Shown here in pieces: positions 1 through 7,386 of a stretch of 64,000 nt of DNA; the stretch's first letter is position 1, and each line of letters opens with the position of its first letter. The notes beneath the pieces are model-generated. The model did no database searches. It was not told the DNA's origin and was given only the letters and a program-made list of their open reading frames with translations. The DNA is from Crenobacter luteus (GTDB lineage Bacteria > Pseudomonadota > Gammaproteobacteria > Burkholderiales > Chromobacteriaceae). The stretch is from positions 20,030 to 84,029 of the forward strand of contig NZ_SLXG01000013.1 in NCBI RefSeq assembly GCF_004345725.1. The letters run 5' to 3'. The position numbers and the translations under genes are program-made.

Positions 1-1144
1 CGTTGAGGATCAGCTTGGCGAAGGCGCGGCTGCCGGTGACGTTGGTGCGCTCGCCGACGTTGACGAACAGGTCGGCGTCGCCGATGTTGAACGGCTCCAG
101 CCCGGACAGCCGGCACTTCTTCTCGATTTGCGGCAGCTTTCTCGGCGGCAGGTCCTTGACCGCCTGGTAGATCGCGGCGATGTGGGCCGGCGTGGTGCCG
201 CAGCAGCCGCCGATGATGTTGACGAGGCCGGCTTCGGCCCATTCACGCACCTGCGGCGCCATGTCCTCGGGCAAGAGGTCGTAGCCGGTCGGCGCCAGCG
301 GGTTGGGCAGGCCGGCGTTGGCGTGCACCGATACGTAGGTGGCGGCGACGCGGCTCATTTCCTCGACGTAGGGACGCAGCAGGTCGGGGCCGAGCGCGCA
401 GTTCAGGCCGAACGAGATCGCGTCGGCGTGGGCGAGCGAGTTGTAGAACGCCTCGGTGGTCTGGCCGGTCAGGGTCCGCCCCGACTGGTCGGTGATGGTG
501 CCCGAGATCATGATCGGCAGACGCGGCACGTCGGGGTGGGCGTCGAAGTACTGGTGGATGGCGAACACCGCCGCCTTGGCGTTCAGCGTGTCGAAGATGG
601 TCTCGACCAGCAGGATGTCGGCGCCGCCCTTGACCAGGCCGTCGATCGCCTCGGTATAGGCCTCGACCAGCTCGTCGAAGGTGACGTTGCGGTAGCCCGG
701 GTCGTTGACGTCGGGGCTGATCGAACAGGTGCGGCTGGTCGGGCCTAGCACGCCGGCGCAGTAGCGCGGCTTGTCCGGGGTTCTGGCGGTCTGCGCGACG
801 CACAGCTCCTTCACCAGACGCGCGGCGGCGTGGTTGAGCTCCCACACCAGCCCCTGCATCTCGTAGTCGGCCATCGCCAGCGAGGTGGCGTTGAAGCTGT
901 TGGTCTCGATGATGTCGGCGCCGGCGTCGAGGTAGCCCTGGTGGATCTCGGCGATGATCTGCGGCTGGGTCAGCACCAACAGGTCGTTGTTGCCTTTGAC
1001 GTCGACGTGCCAGTCCGCAAAGCGCTCACCGCGGTATTGGGCTTCGGTCAGCTTGTACTGCTGGATCATGGTGCCCATGCCGCCATCCAGGATCAGGATG
1101 CGACGCTCGAGCTGGGCGGCGAGTGAGTGCGATGCTTTCGTCAT
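1..1144 (-). CDS. metH: Methionine synthase MetH, N-terminal part (runs off the left edge)
   Basis: Cobalamin-dependent methionine synthase transfers a methyl group from methyltetrahydrofolate to homocysteine in the cytoplasm. About 381 codons are visible, reading [10 protein letters not shown] from the ATG at 1144, and cover the homocysteine-binding barrel. They include the ILDGGMGT segment, the ETNSFNAT segment and the zinc-ligand GGCCGTTP motif, then the start of the folate-binding domain ([10 protein letters not shown]). The folate, cobalamin and activation domains lie outside the window, so completeness cannot be judged. It is divergent from the binding-protein gene. I looked upstream for an SAH, SAM or B12 riboswitch and found none. 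The family call is secure. Confidence 0.95.
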   Translation of the reverse strand, partial: MTKASHSLAAQLERRILILDGGMGTMIQQYKLTEAQYRGERFADWHVDVKGNNDLLVLTQPQIIAEIHQGYLDAGADIIETNSFNATSLAMADYEMQGLVWELNHAAARLVKELCVAQTARTPDKPRYCAGVLGPTSRTCSISPDVNDPGYRNVTFDELVEAYTEAIDGLVKGGADILLVETIFDTLNAKAAVFAIHQYFDAHPDVPRLPIMISGTITDQSGRTLTGQTTEAFYNSLAHADAISFGLNCALGPDLLRPYVEEMSRVAATYVSVHANAGLPNPLAPTGYDLLPEDMAPQVREWAEAGLVNIIGGCCGTTPAHIAAIYQAVKDLPPRKLPQIEKKCRLSGLEPFNIGDADLFVNVGERTNVTGSRAFAKLILN

Positions 1145-1258
1145 GGTTTTGTGTTGACAAATAGACTAAATACGAAATCGGAAGAATAATGGGGCTGCGG
1201 CCATCTTATCACGGTGCACCCGCCCCCCATTCCGGCTCGGTTTATTACAAGAAAGCAT

Positions 1259-2032
1259 ATGGGTATGCCCAAACGTCCGATCCTTGCCGTCGCCCTGTCG
1301 ATCGCGACAGTCTTCCCGCCAGCGGCCCTGGCCGAACCCGTACTGCGCATCGGCGTCGGCGCCTCGGACGGCCCGCCCATCGTGATGCTGGCGCGCGGCA
1401 ACGGCGAGGCCATCGTCGGCGGGCTGTACAAGGAACTCGGCGACGCGCTGGCGCGCCAGTTGGGCGCGACGCCCGAATACCTGGTGGTATCGCGCAAACG
1501 GGTCGAGCAGACCATAGAGAGCGGGCGCGTCGACATCCACTGCAACGCCAATCCCAAGTGGTTCGGCAACGCGTCGCGGCTAGGCTGGACGCGCGAGCTC
1601 TACCCGCAGATCGAGCGCGTGATCACGCTGCGCAACGAGCCGGACATCACCAGCCTCGACCAGCTGGCCGGCAAGCGTATCAGCACCGTGCTCGGCTTCC
1701 ACTACCAGCCGCTCGAGCCGATGTGGGCCGCGCGGCGCGCGACGCGGCTGACCGAGGCGCGCGCCGACCTGATGCTCAAGGCGGTGCTGATGCGGCTGGC
1801 CGACGCCTCGATCCACTCCGAACTCGAATACGTCGCCTGGGCGCGCGCCAACCCGTTCGAGGCGCGCGTGCTCAAGGTCCACCCGATGGTGTTCACCCGC
1901 CTGCCGACCATGTGCGCGGTGTCGCCGCGCAGCGCCTACGGCGTCGGCGAGCTGAACCAGGCGATCGAGCGGCTGGAGCGCGGCGGCCAGATCAAGGCCA
2001 TCCTGTCGCGCTACCAGTGGCAGGGCGGCTGA
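1259..2032 (+). CDS. Periplasmic solute-binding protein, family 3 (amino-acid type), orphan
   Basis: 257 residues. The N-terminus is a clear Sec signal peptide: MGMPKRPILAVALSIA, then a PPAALA/EP cleavage region. The mature part has the family-3 binding-protein layout (LRIGVGASDGPP, a GLYKELGDALARQLG segment, a DIHCNANPKW segment). I chose the ATG at 1259 over one at 1214 because the signal peptide begins there; 1265 is also possible. A TTGACA lies at 1154-1159, but no well-spaced -10 was found. No permease or ATPase genes adjoin it, so it either works with a distant transporter or acts as an extracytoplasmic sensor. Its ligand cannot be named. Confidence 0.8.
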   Translation: MGMPKRPILAVALSIATVFPPAALAEPVLRIGVGASDGPPIVMLARGNGEAIVGGLYKELGDALARQLGATPEYLVVSRKRVEQTIESGRVDIHCNANPKWFGNASRLGWTRELYPQIERVITLRNEPDITSLDQLAGKRISTVLGFHYQPLEPMWAARRATRLTEARADLMLKAVLMRLADASIHSELEYVAWARANPFEARVLKVHPMVFTRLPTMCAVSPRSAYGVGELNQAIERLERGGQIKAILSRYQWQGG

Positions 2033-2100
2033 GGCCGGTCGGCGCTATACTCGGGCTTTGCCCGCATCCACCGGAGGCCGCGGCCTCCTTTTTCACGCCC

Positions 2101-2670
2101 ATGCCCGACATCGTCTACCTGCACGGCTTCCAGTCCGGCCCCGGCTCGGCCAAGGCGCGCGAAACGCGCGACTGGCTGGCCGCGCGCGGCCTCGCCGCCA
2201 CCTTCCACGCCCCGCAACTGCCGCCGCACCCGGCCGACGCGTTGCGCGAAGCGCGCGCGCTGCTCGAGACGCTGCCGGCCAGCACGCTGCTGATCGGCAG
2301 CTCGCTCGGCGGCTTCTACGCGACCTGGCTGGCCGAGACGCTCGACCGGCGCGCGGTGCTGATCAACCCGTCGACGCGGCCGTTCGAGCTGTTCGAAGCG
2401 CGCTTCGGCGAGCACGTCCACCCCTACACCGGCGAGCGCTTCACGCTCGGCCCAGCGGACGCCGACGCGCTGCGCGCGCACTTCATCCCCCGTCCCGACC
2501 CGCGCCGCTACTGGCTGGTGCAGGGCAGCCACGACGAGGTGATCGACTGGCGGGTCGCCGCGCGCGACTTCGCCGGCTGCCGCCACACGGTGTTCGCCGG
2601 CGACGACCACAGGCTGCAGCGCTGGCACGAGTGCCTGCCCGAGCTGATGGCGTTCGCCGCAGGGCGCTGA
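2101..2670 (+). CDS. yqiA: YqiA/YcfP-type alpha/beta-hydrolase esterase
   Basis: 189 residues, the usual size for the small UPF0227 esterases. It starts MPDIVYLHGFQSGPGSAKA, with the oxyanion HGF loop. The nucleophile elbow is GSSLGG, and an aspartate (GSHDEVIDW) and a histidine (FAGDDHRLQRW) near the C-terminus complete a plausible Ser-Asp-His triad. Family members hydrolyse short acyl esters; the physiological substrate is unknown. A TATACT hexamer at 2046-2051 could serve as the -10 element. It is convergent with envZ and ends just before a strong inverted-repeat terminator. Confidence 0.85.
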   Translation: MPDIVYLHGFQSGPGSAKARETRDWLAARGLAATFHAPQLPPHPADALREARALLETLPASTLLIGSSLGGFYATWLAETLDRRAVLINPSTRPFELFEARFGEHVHPYTGERFTLGPADADALRAHFIPRPDPRRYWLVQGSHDEVIDWRVAARDFAGCRHTVFAGDDHRLQRWHECLPELMAFAAGR

Positions 2671-2684
2671 ACGGCGCGGCAGGC

Positions 2685-2725
2685 AAAAGGCTCGGCCAAC
2701 CTTTGCAGGTTGGCCGAGCCTTTTT
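2685..2725. terminator. Bidirectional terminator built from two inverted CTCGGCCAAC copies
   Basis: An 18-bp perfect stem (2685-2702 with 2707-2724) and a 4-nt loop, with A-rich left and T-rich right flanks. It separates convergent yqiA and envZ, so it probably stops both. Each arm contains one copy of the window-wide decamer (2691-2700 and 2709-2718). Confidence 0.9.
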
Positions 2726-2731
2726 GCGGCC

Positions 2732-4150
2732 TCAGGCGGGCGGGGGAGCGCCCGGCGACGACGCGCGCCCGAGCGGCAGCCGCACGCGGATCGCGAAGCC
2801 GCCCTGCGGCGGGTCGAGGAAGAGCAGCAGGCCGCCGTGCTGCTGCACGACGCGCGACACGATCGCCAGACCGAGTCCGCTGCCGCCGTCGTGGCCGCGC
2901 TGCGGCGCCAGCCGCTCGAACGGCGCCAGCGCCGCCTGCCGCGCCGCCGGCGCGATGCCGCGGCCGCAGTCGTGCACCGTCAGCTCGGCCATGCCGGCGC
3001 CCTCGGCCAAGGTGACGGTGATCGGCGTCGCGCCGTAACGGCGCGCGTTGTCGATCAGGTTGGACAGCAGCCGCTCGAGCGCCAGCGCGTCGGCGAGCAG
3101 CTCCGGCTCGGCCTCGCGCGACAGCCGCACGTCGAGGCCGGCGCGCGCGAAGCGGCCGACCACGCTGTCGGCCAGCTCGGCGAGGCTGACCCACTCCATG
3201 CGGCCGCCTTCCTCGCTGCGCGCGAAGTCGATGAACTGGTTGACGATGCGCGACAGCTCGTCGATGTCGTCGAGCATGTCGGGGCGGTCGGGGTTGTCCG
3301 GCTGCATCTCGAGCGCCAGCTTCAGCCGGGTCAGCGGCGTGCGCAGGTCGTGCGACAGCCCGGCCAGCATCAGCCGCCGCTCGCTGGCGGCGGCGTCGAG
3401 GTGGGCGACCATGCGGTTGAACTGCGCGGTGAACGCGCGGATCTCGCGCGGGCCGGCCGGCTCGACCGGCTCGGGCGACACGCCGTCGGCCAACTGCCGC
3501 GACGCGTCGGCCAGCCGCGACAGCGGCCGCGTCACGCGCCACGCGAGCGCGAACGCCGCCAGCAGCGCGAGGCAGGCGACCACCGCCGACGCGATCAGCG
3601 TCGGCGACAGCGGCGGGCCGAGGAAACGGCCCAGCGGCATCGCCAGCCAGTAGCGGGTATCGACCACCTGCACCGCCAGCCACAGCTCGCGCCGCTCGCC
3701 GGCCTGGCGCCAGCGCACCTCGACCGGCTCGGACAGGTTGCTCGCCAGCCGCGCGGCCAGGTCCATGCCCAGCCGCGGCACCTGGCCCCGGAAGTCGTAG
3801 CCGGCCGCCGCGTCCAGCGGCAATAGCTGCGGCAGGCCGGGCCGGTTGTAGGAAGCGAGGAAGGCGGGGCGCTCGTCGCGCGGGATGGTGTCGAGCATGC
3901 CCTCGAGGTCGGCCAGCGTGTCGACCACCTGCGCGTACAGCTGCTCGGCCAACAGGTCTTCGCGCTGACGTACCGTCAGCCACAGCGTGAACGCCTGGCT
4001 GGCGAGCACCGCGACCACCAGCAACAGCGCGATGCGGCCGAACAGGCCGCCGGCGTGATGCGCCGCCCTGGGCGCGGCGCGCCGGGCGCTCAGCGGGGCG
4101 CGCCGCGCCAAGGCGCCCAGGCGGCCGAAGGCGCTCGCCGGCTTCGTCAT
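2732..4150 (-). CDS. envZ: EnvZ-like sensor histidine kinase
   Basis: 472 residues. A first membrane helix (about residues 38-60, IALLLVVAVLASQAFTLWL) is followed by a periplasmic domain, a second helix (about 185-207) and HAMP. Next comes an HisKA dimerisation domain with the phospho-acceptor in GLSHDLRTPLTRLKL, very close to E. coli EnvZ. The ATP-binding domain has the N box (LIDNARRYG), G1 (DCGRGI) and G2 (GSGLGLAI). It follows ompR after 12 bp, so the two are co-transcribed. In enterobacteria the pair reads osmolarity and acid and controls porins; the signal here is not known. One CTCGGCCAAC copy sits at 3944-3953. Confidence 0.88.
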   Translation of the reverse strand: MTKPASAFGRLGALARRAPLSARRAAPRAAHHAGGLFGRIALLLVVAVLASQAFTLWLTVRQREDLLAEQLYAQVVDTLADLEGMLDTIPRDERPAFLASYNRPGLPQLLPLDAAAGYDFRGQVPRLGMDLAARLASNLSEPVEVRWRQAGERRELWLAVQVVDTRYWLAMPLGRFLGPPLSPTLIASAVVACLALLAAFALAWRVTRPLSRLADASRQLADGVSPEPVEPAGPREIRAFTAQFNRMVAHLDAAASERRLMLAGLSHDLRTPLTRLKLALEMQPDNPDRPDMLDDIDELSRIVNQFIDFARSEEGGRMEWVSLAELADSVVGRFARAGLDVRLSREAEPELLADALALERLLSNLIDNARRYGATPITVTLAEGAGMAELTVHDCGRGIAPAARQAALAPFERLAPQRGHDGGSGLGLAIVSRVVQQHGGLLLFLDPPQGGFAIRVRLPLGRASSPGAPPPA

Positions 4151-4162
4151 GCCGCCACCCGC

Positions 4163-4885
4163 TTACTCACCGGCGCCGACGCCGTCGGGCAAAAAGACGT
4201 AGCCGTAGCCCCACACGGTCTGGATGAAGCGCGGGCCGTCGGCGCCGAGCGCCTTCCTCAGCCGCGACACGTGCACGTCGACGCTGCGGTCGAGCGATTC
4301 GCCGCCGCCCTTGCCGAGCGCCATCTCCATGATCTGCTCGCGCGTCAGCGGGCGGCGCGGGTGGCGCGCCAGCACCGCGAGCACCGCGAACTCGGCGCTG
4401 GTCAGCGGGATCGGCTCGTCGCCGCGCGTCAGCGTGCGCTGCTCGAAGCGCAGCATGAAGGGGCCGAACTCGGCCGGCGCGGTGTCGGTGAGACTCTCGG
4501 ACAGCACCGGCGTCGCGTGGTGGCGACGCAGCACCGCCTGGATGCGCGCGGTCAGCTCGCGCGGGTTGAACGGCTTGGCAAGATAGTCGTCGGCGCCCAT
4601 CTCGAGGCCGAGGATGCGGTCGATGTCCTCGCCGCGCGCGGTCAGCATGATCACCGGCACCGGCTCGCCCTGCGCGCGCAGCCGGCGCACGACGGCCAGG
4701 CCGTCCTCGCCGGGCATCATCACGTCCATCACTACCAGGTCGGGGCGGTTGCGCGCGAGCTTGCGGTCGATGTCGCGCGCGTCGGGCAGGCTGTCGACCG
4801 TATAGCCTTGTTGGGACAGGTAGCGGATCAGGAGATCGCGCAGCTTGGCGTCGTCGTCGACGATGAGGATTTTGGCTTGTTCCAT
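4163..4885 (-). CDS. ompR: OmpR-family response regulator
   Basis: 240 residues; E. coli OmpR has 239. The receiver domain carries the acidic pocket (VDDD), the phospho-acceptor aspartate in VVMDVMMPGEDGL, the threonine in LTARGE and the lysine in AKPFNPREL. The winged-helix DNA-binding domain ends with the OmpR signature QTVWGYGYVFLPDG. I start at the ATG at 4885 (MEQAKILIVDDD) rather than at 4975, because the longer version adds about 30 basic residues with no family match. It is first in the ompR-envZ operon and probably autoregulated, though no direct-repeat OmpR boxes were identified. Confidence 0.92.
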   Translation of the reverse strand: MEQAKILIVDDDAKLRDLLIRYLSQQGYTVDSLPDARDIDRKLARNRPDLVVMDVMMPGEDGLAVVRRLRAQGEPVPVIMLTARGEDIDRILGLEMGADDYLAKPFNPRELTARIQAVLRRHHATPVLSESLTDTAPAEFGPFMLRFEQRTLTRGDEPIPLTSAEFAVLAVLARHPRRPLTREQIMEMALGKGGGESLDRSVDVHVSRLRKALGADGPRFIQTVWGYGYVFLPDGVGAGE

Positions 4886-5083
4886 TCGCTTAGCGTAGCG
4901 TTTCGCGCGCGCGCGGTCAGCCCGTCCGGGCCGGAAAATGCGTGCGGCAGCGCCACGGTTCACAGTCTTTAACACTTGGCGCGGTGCAGCACAAGATTGC
5001 GCAACAGCCCGCGCCTACAGTGGGCAGGGTCCAGAGCAAGGCGACGCCGCCGGCGGCCTCCCCACCGCCGCCCGGCAAGCCGC

Positions 5084-5089
5084 TACAAT
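5084..5089 (+). promoter_or_regulatory. Possible -10 element (TACAAT) of the next gene
   Basis: TACAAT lies 6 bp before the ATG at 5096, which would place the transcription start at or next to the start codon. No Shine-Dalgarno sequence is visible, so the message may be leaderless. No convincing -35 was found. Confidence 0.3.
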
Positions 5090-5095
5090 ACAGGC

Positions 5096-5431
5096 ATGGT
5101 TAACCGTTTATTCTCAGTCTGTTGTCTTTCGTTTTGCCTCGCCGTGCTGGCGGGCGAGGCGGCGGCCCGCGACCACCGCGGCCCGCCCGCGCGCGTGTTC
5201 GCGGCGGATCGGGACGACGCGGACGAGGCGCGCCGGCTGCGCGAACTCAGGATGAAAGAGGCGATCCGCTACGGCGACGTCAGCCCCGAGGAGGCGCGCG
5301 CGCGCAACCGCGACTACCGCCGCTTCGCGCCGGGCGGCCCGAGCGCCGAGCGCGACGACGACCGCGGGTACGACCGCAAGCGCTGGCGCGACGCCCAGCG
5401 CCGCGCGCTCGAGGACGACCACTCGCGCTAG
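5096..5431 (+). CDS. Small secreted, highly charged protein of unknown function
   Basis: 111 residues, not recognised. The start MVNRLFSVCCLSFCLAVLAGEAAA looks like a signal peptide with cleavage near AAA/RD. The rest is about 85 very polar residues rich in Arg, Asp and Glu, with a DEARRLRELRMKEAIRYGDVSPEEAR stretch predicted helical and a Arg/Asp-rich, probably disordered tail. The ATG at 5096 begins the signal peptide; the longer frame from 4976 adds a basic low-complexity leader and is rejected. It sits just before another small secreted protein in the same orientation, so both may be envelope proteins. No function is proposed. Confidence 0.6.
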   Translation: MVNRLFSVCCLSFCLAVLAGEAAARDHRGPPARVFAADRDDADEARRLRELRMKEAIRYGDVSPEEARARNRDYRRFAPGGPSAERDDDRGYDRKRWRDAQRRALEDDHSR

Positions 5432-5462
5432 ACGCGCGCGCTCAACACAGGGGAGGGACGCC

Positions 5463-5891
5463 ATGGGGGAGTCGCTGACGCTGCTCGGATTCGCCGTCGC
5501 GGCGGCCCTGGCGTTCACCGCCCACCCGGCGCGGGCCTCGGTCTGCGACGACAGCGCCGCCCCGCTGCGCTGTCAGGCCTACCGCCAGGGCGCGCAAAGC
5601 TGCGTCGACCTCGACGGCGGCGCGCGGCGCGCCTGCGTCGCCGAATTCACCCCCTCGCTGAGCTGCCGCGGCCGTCCCGAGCGCTGCCTCTATCTGCCCG
5701 GCGCGCAACGGCAGTGCGACGCGCTGTCCGGCGCCGAGCGCCGCCGCTGCGTGCTCGACGCGCTGCCGCCGGCCGGCTGCAAGACCCACATCAACCCGGA
5801 ACAGTGCCGCCGCCTCGACGCGGCCGAGCGCGCCTGCATCGCCGAGACCGGCTCGGCCGGCCGCCGCTGCGTGGCCGACAGGCTGCGCTGA
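5463..5891 (+). CDS. Secreted triple four-cysteine-repeat protein, unknown function
   Basis: 142 residues, not recognised. A signal peptide (about residues 1-25, ending ARA/SV) follows a good ribosome site (GGGGAGGG, 8 nt before ATG). The mature part has 12 cysteines, at 28, 37, 47, 58, 68, 75, 85, 96, 106, 115, 125 and 136. They fall into three modules of about 38 residues with Cys spacing 9-10-11, 7-10-11 and 9-10-11. Each module ends with an Arg-rich segment, Cys and Val (RRACV, RRRCV, RRCV). This implies internal triplication and, after export, several disulphides. No heme, metal or known domain motif is recognised. Confidence 0.65.
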   Translation: MGESLTLLGFAVAAALAFTAHPARASVCDDSAAPLRCQAYRQGAQSCVDLDGGARRACVAEFTPSLSCRGRPERCLYLPGAQRQCDALSGAERRRCVLDALPPAGCKTHINPEQCRRLDAAERACIAETGSAGRRCVADRLR

Positions 5892-5985
5892 CCCTCCCTT
5901 CGCCCCTGCCAGCTTTCTCCGCTAATCATGCGTCCGCTCGTCCGGCACGCCCGCGGCGCGCGCTCCGGTGCCGCAAGCGCGGGCC

Positions 5986-6882
5986 TCACGCATGATCGGG
6001 CACCTCGGCGGCGAGGCAGTGCGCCGCCTCCCACCCGATCAGCCCGGCCTTGCGCTCGGCGCCCCAGCGGTAGCCCGACAGCGCCCCCTCGGCGCGGATC
6101 ACGCGGTGGCAGGGGATCAAGCAGGCGACCGGGTTGGCGCCGACCGCGCCGCCGACCGCGCGCGCCGCGCCGGGCCGGCCGATCGCCGCCGCGAGCTGGC
6201 CGTAGCTGGCGAGCGCGCCGTAGGGCAACGCCAGCAAGGCGCGCCACACCTGGACCTGGAAGTTGCTGCCCTGCACGCGCAGCGCGAGCGGCGCCGCGCC
6301 CGGCTCGGCCAGCGGCCGGAACAGCCGCGCGGCGACGGCCGCGGTGGCCGCCGCGTCGTGGCGCACGGCGGCCTTCGGCCAACGTTGGCCGAGCAGCGCG
6401 CCGGGTGCTTCGCCGTCGGCGAGGAAGTGCACCAGACACACGCCGCGCGGGCTCTGCGCGACCAGCGCCGCGCCGAAGGCGGTGTCGTGCACGCCCCAGA
6501 CCAGCGCGAGGCCGGCGCCGCCGTCGCGATACTCGCCCGGCGTCATCGCCTCGAGCGTGACGAAGTGGTCGTACAGCCGTCCGCCGCCGGACAGGCCGAG
6601 CGCGTAGGCGTGGTCGAGCAGCGCGCCGGGCCCGGACAGGCTCGCCTTGGCGGCGGTCACCGTCAGGTGCTGCAAAAAGCGCTTGGGGCTGACGCCGGCC
6701 AGCCGGGTGAACTCGCGCTGCAGCAGGCTCTCGCTGACCGATAGCGCGGCGGCCAGCTCGGCCAAGGTCGGCTGGCGCTCGGCGTGGCGCATCAGCCACA
6801 CGATGGCGTCGGCGACGCGGCGGTAGCCGCGCGCGTCGGCCGCTTCCGGCGGAAAGGGGGGCTGGGCAGGCAGGCAGGGCAT
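5986..6882 (-). CDS. AraC-type HTH fused to methylated-DNA-protein-cysteine methyltransferase (Ada-like, no N-terminal Cys domain)
   Basis: 298 residues. The N-terminal half is an AraC-type helix-turn-helix region (LAELAAALSVSESLLQREFTRLAGVSPKRFLQ). The C-terminal half is an Ogt/AdaB alkyltransferase with the acceptor cysteine in PCHRVI and the conserved VQVWRALLALPYG and SYGQLAAAIG segments. It removes alkyl groups from O6-methylguanine suicidally. The methylphosphotriester-sensing zinc-cysteine domain of classical Ada is absent, so it is unlikely to be an Ada-type methylation sensor. Start at 6882 (MPCLPAQPPF); 6957 is an alternative. Abutting GTTGGCCGAG-type repeats form a palindrome at 6374-6393. 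Confidence 0.85.
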   Translation of the reverse strand: MPCLPAQPPFPPEAADARGYRRVADAIVWLMRHAERQPTLAELAAALSVSESLLQREFTRLAGVSPKRFLQHLTVTAAKASLSGPGALLDHAYALGLSGGGRLYDHFVTLEAMTPGEYRDGGAGLALVWGVHDTAFGAALVAQSPRGVCLVHFLADGEAPGALLGQRWPKAAVRHDAAATAAVAARLFRPLAEPGAAPLALRVQGSNFQVQVWRALLALPYGALASYGQLAAAIGRPGAARAVGGAVGANPVACLIPCHRVIRAEGALSGYRWGAERKAGLIGWEAAHCLAAEVPDHA

Positions 6883-6964
6883 GGCGGCGCTCCGGAACGG
6901 GGACCCTCGCAGTGTAAGCGGCGCCCCGCGGCGCTTCGACCCGATTCTTGCACGCAACGGCCGC

Positions 6965-6978
6965 GTTTCACGTGGAAC
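6965..6978. promoter_or_regulatory. parS-like palindrome 1 (GTTTCACGTGGAAC)
   Basis: A 14-bp near-palindrome matching the ParB-binding centromere consensus (GTTTCACGTGAAAC) with one change. It lies in the gap between the Ada-like gene and the YgaP-like gene, 54 bp from an identical copy. Confidence 0.75.
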
Positions 6979-7032
6979 GCAGCGCCATGGTCGGGTCGTG
7001 ACGGGCCGGCGCGACGCCGGCCGCCGGAGGAC

Positions 7033-7046
7033 GTTTCACGTGGAAC
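7033..7046. promoter_or_regulatory. parS-like palindrome 2 (GTTTCACGTGGAAC)
   Basis: Identical to the site at 6965-6978. It is immediately downstream of the YgaP-like gene. Paired parS sites at this spacing could nucleate ParB cooperatively (inference). Confidence 0.75.
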
Positions 7047-7059
7047 GCCGCCGCGCCGT

Positions 7060-7251
7060 TCAGCTACGCGGCTTGCAGGTGTTGATGCCGAACAGCGCGT
7101 AGGGCGGGCACCAGCCGATGAGGCCGGTGACGAGCGGCGCGAGACCGAGCCAGGCCCATGGGCTTTGTGGCCCGACGAAGGCGAGGCTGACGATGGCCAA
7201 TCCGGCGAGCACGCGGATCACGCGCTCGGTTTTGCCGATATTGCATTGCAT
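7060..7251 (-). CDS. YgaP-like DUF2892 small inner-membrane protein
   Basis: 63 residues (MQCNIGKTERVIRVLAG...). It matches the DUF2892 domain that forms the membrane part of YgaP rhodanese: the N-terminal NIGKTERVIR motif, two membrane helices (about residues 14-30 and 36-52) and the terminal GINTC. The start at 7251 is fixed by GGAGG 6 nt upstream; the longer frame from 7284 is rejected. Such proteins often accompany sulfide/persulfide detoxification genes, but no rhodanese domain is fused here. An AT-rich inverted repeat upstream may be its operator. Confidence 0.8.
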   Translation of the reverse strand: MQCNIGKTERVIRVLAGLAIVSLAFVGPQSPWAWLGLAPLVTGLIGWCPPYALFGINTCKPRS

Positions 7252-7286
7252 GGCGACCTCCTTGCAGGAACGGTGGGGATCCATTC

Positions 7287-7321
7287 AATATACCAACAAA
7301 TATAATATATATCAGTATATT
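7287..7321. promoter_or_regulatory. AT-rich inverted repeat upstream of the YgaP-like gene
   Basis: AATATAC (7287-7293) and GTATATT (7315-7321) form a 7-bp inverted repeat around an almost pure A/T centre, in a chromosome of about 70% GC. The position suits the promoter/operator of the minus-strand YgaP-like gene. ArsR-family BigR/YgaV repressors bind AT-rich palindromes before such genes elsewhere; that parallel is inference. Confidence 0.45.
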
Positions 7322-7338
7322 CATTTCGCCAAGCAAAT

Positions 7339-7362
7339 CGGCCAACCCGCAGGGGTTGGCCG
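7339..7362 (-). terminator. Hairpin terminator after prfA containing the window-wide repeat
   Basis: A 10-bp perfect stem (7339-7348 with 7353-7362) and a GCAG loop. One arm holds an exact GTTGGCCGAG (7355-7364); the other is a one-base variant (ATCGGCCAAC). It lies 25 bp beyond the prfA stop, and a short A/T stretch follows on the minus strand. Confidence 0.75.
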
Positions 7363-7386
7363 AGCCTTGTGCCGCCGCCAGGACGC

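Noticed and set aside
1145..1258. SAH, SAM or cobalamin riboswitch before metH
   Set aside because: The leader is short and shows none of the conserved cores of these riboswitches.
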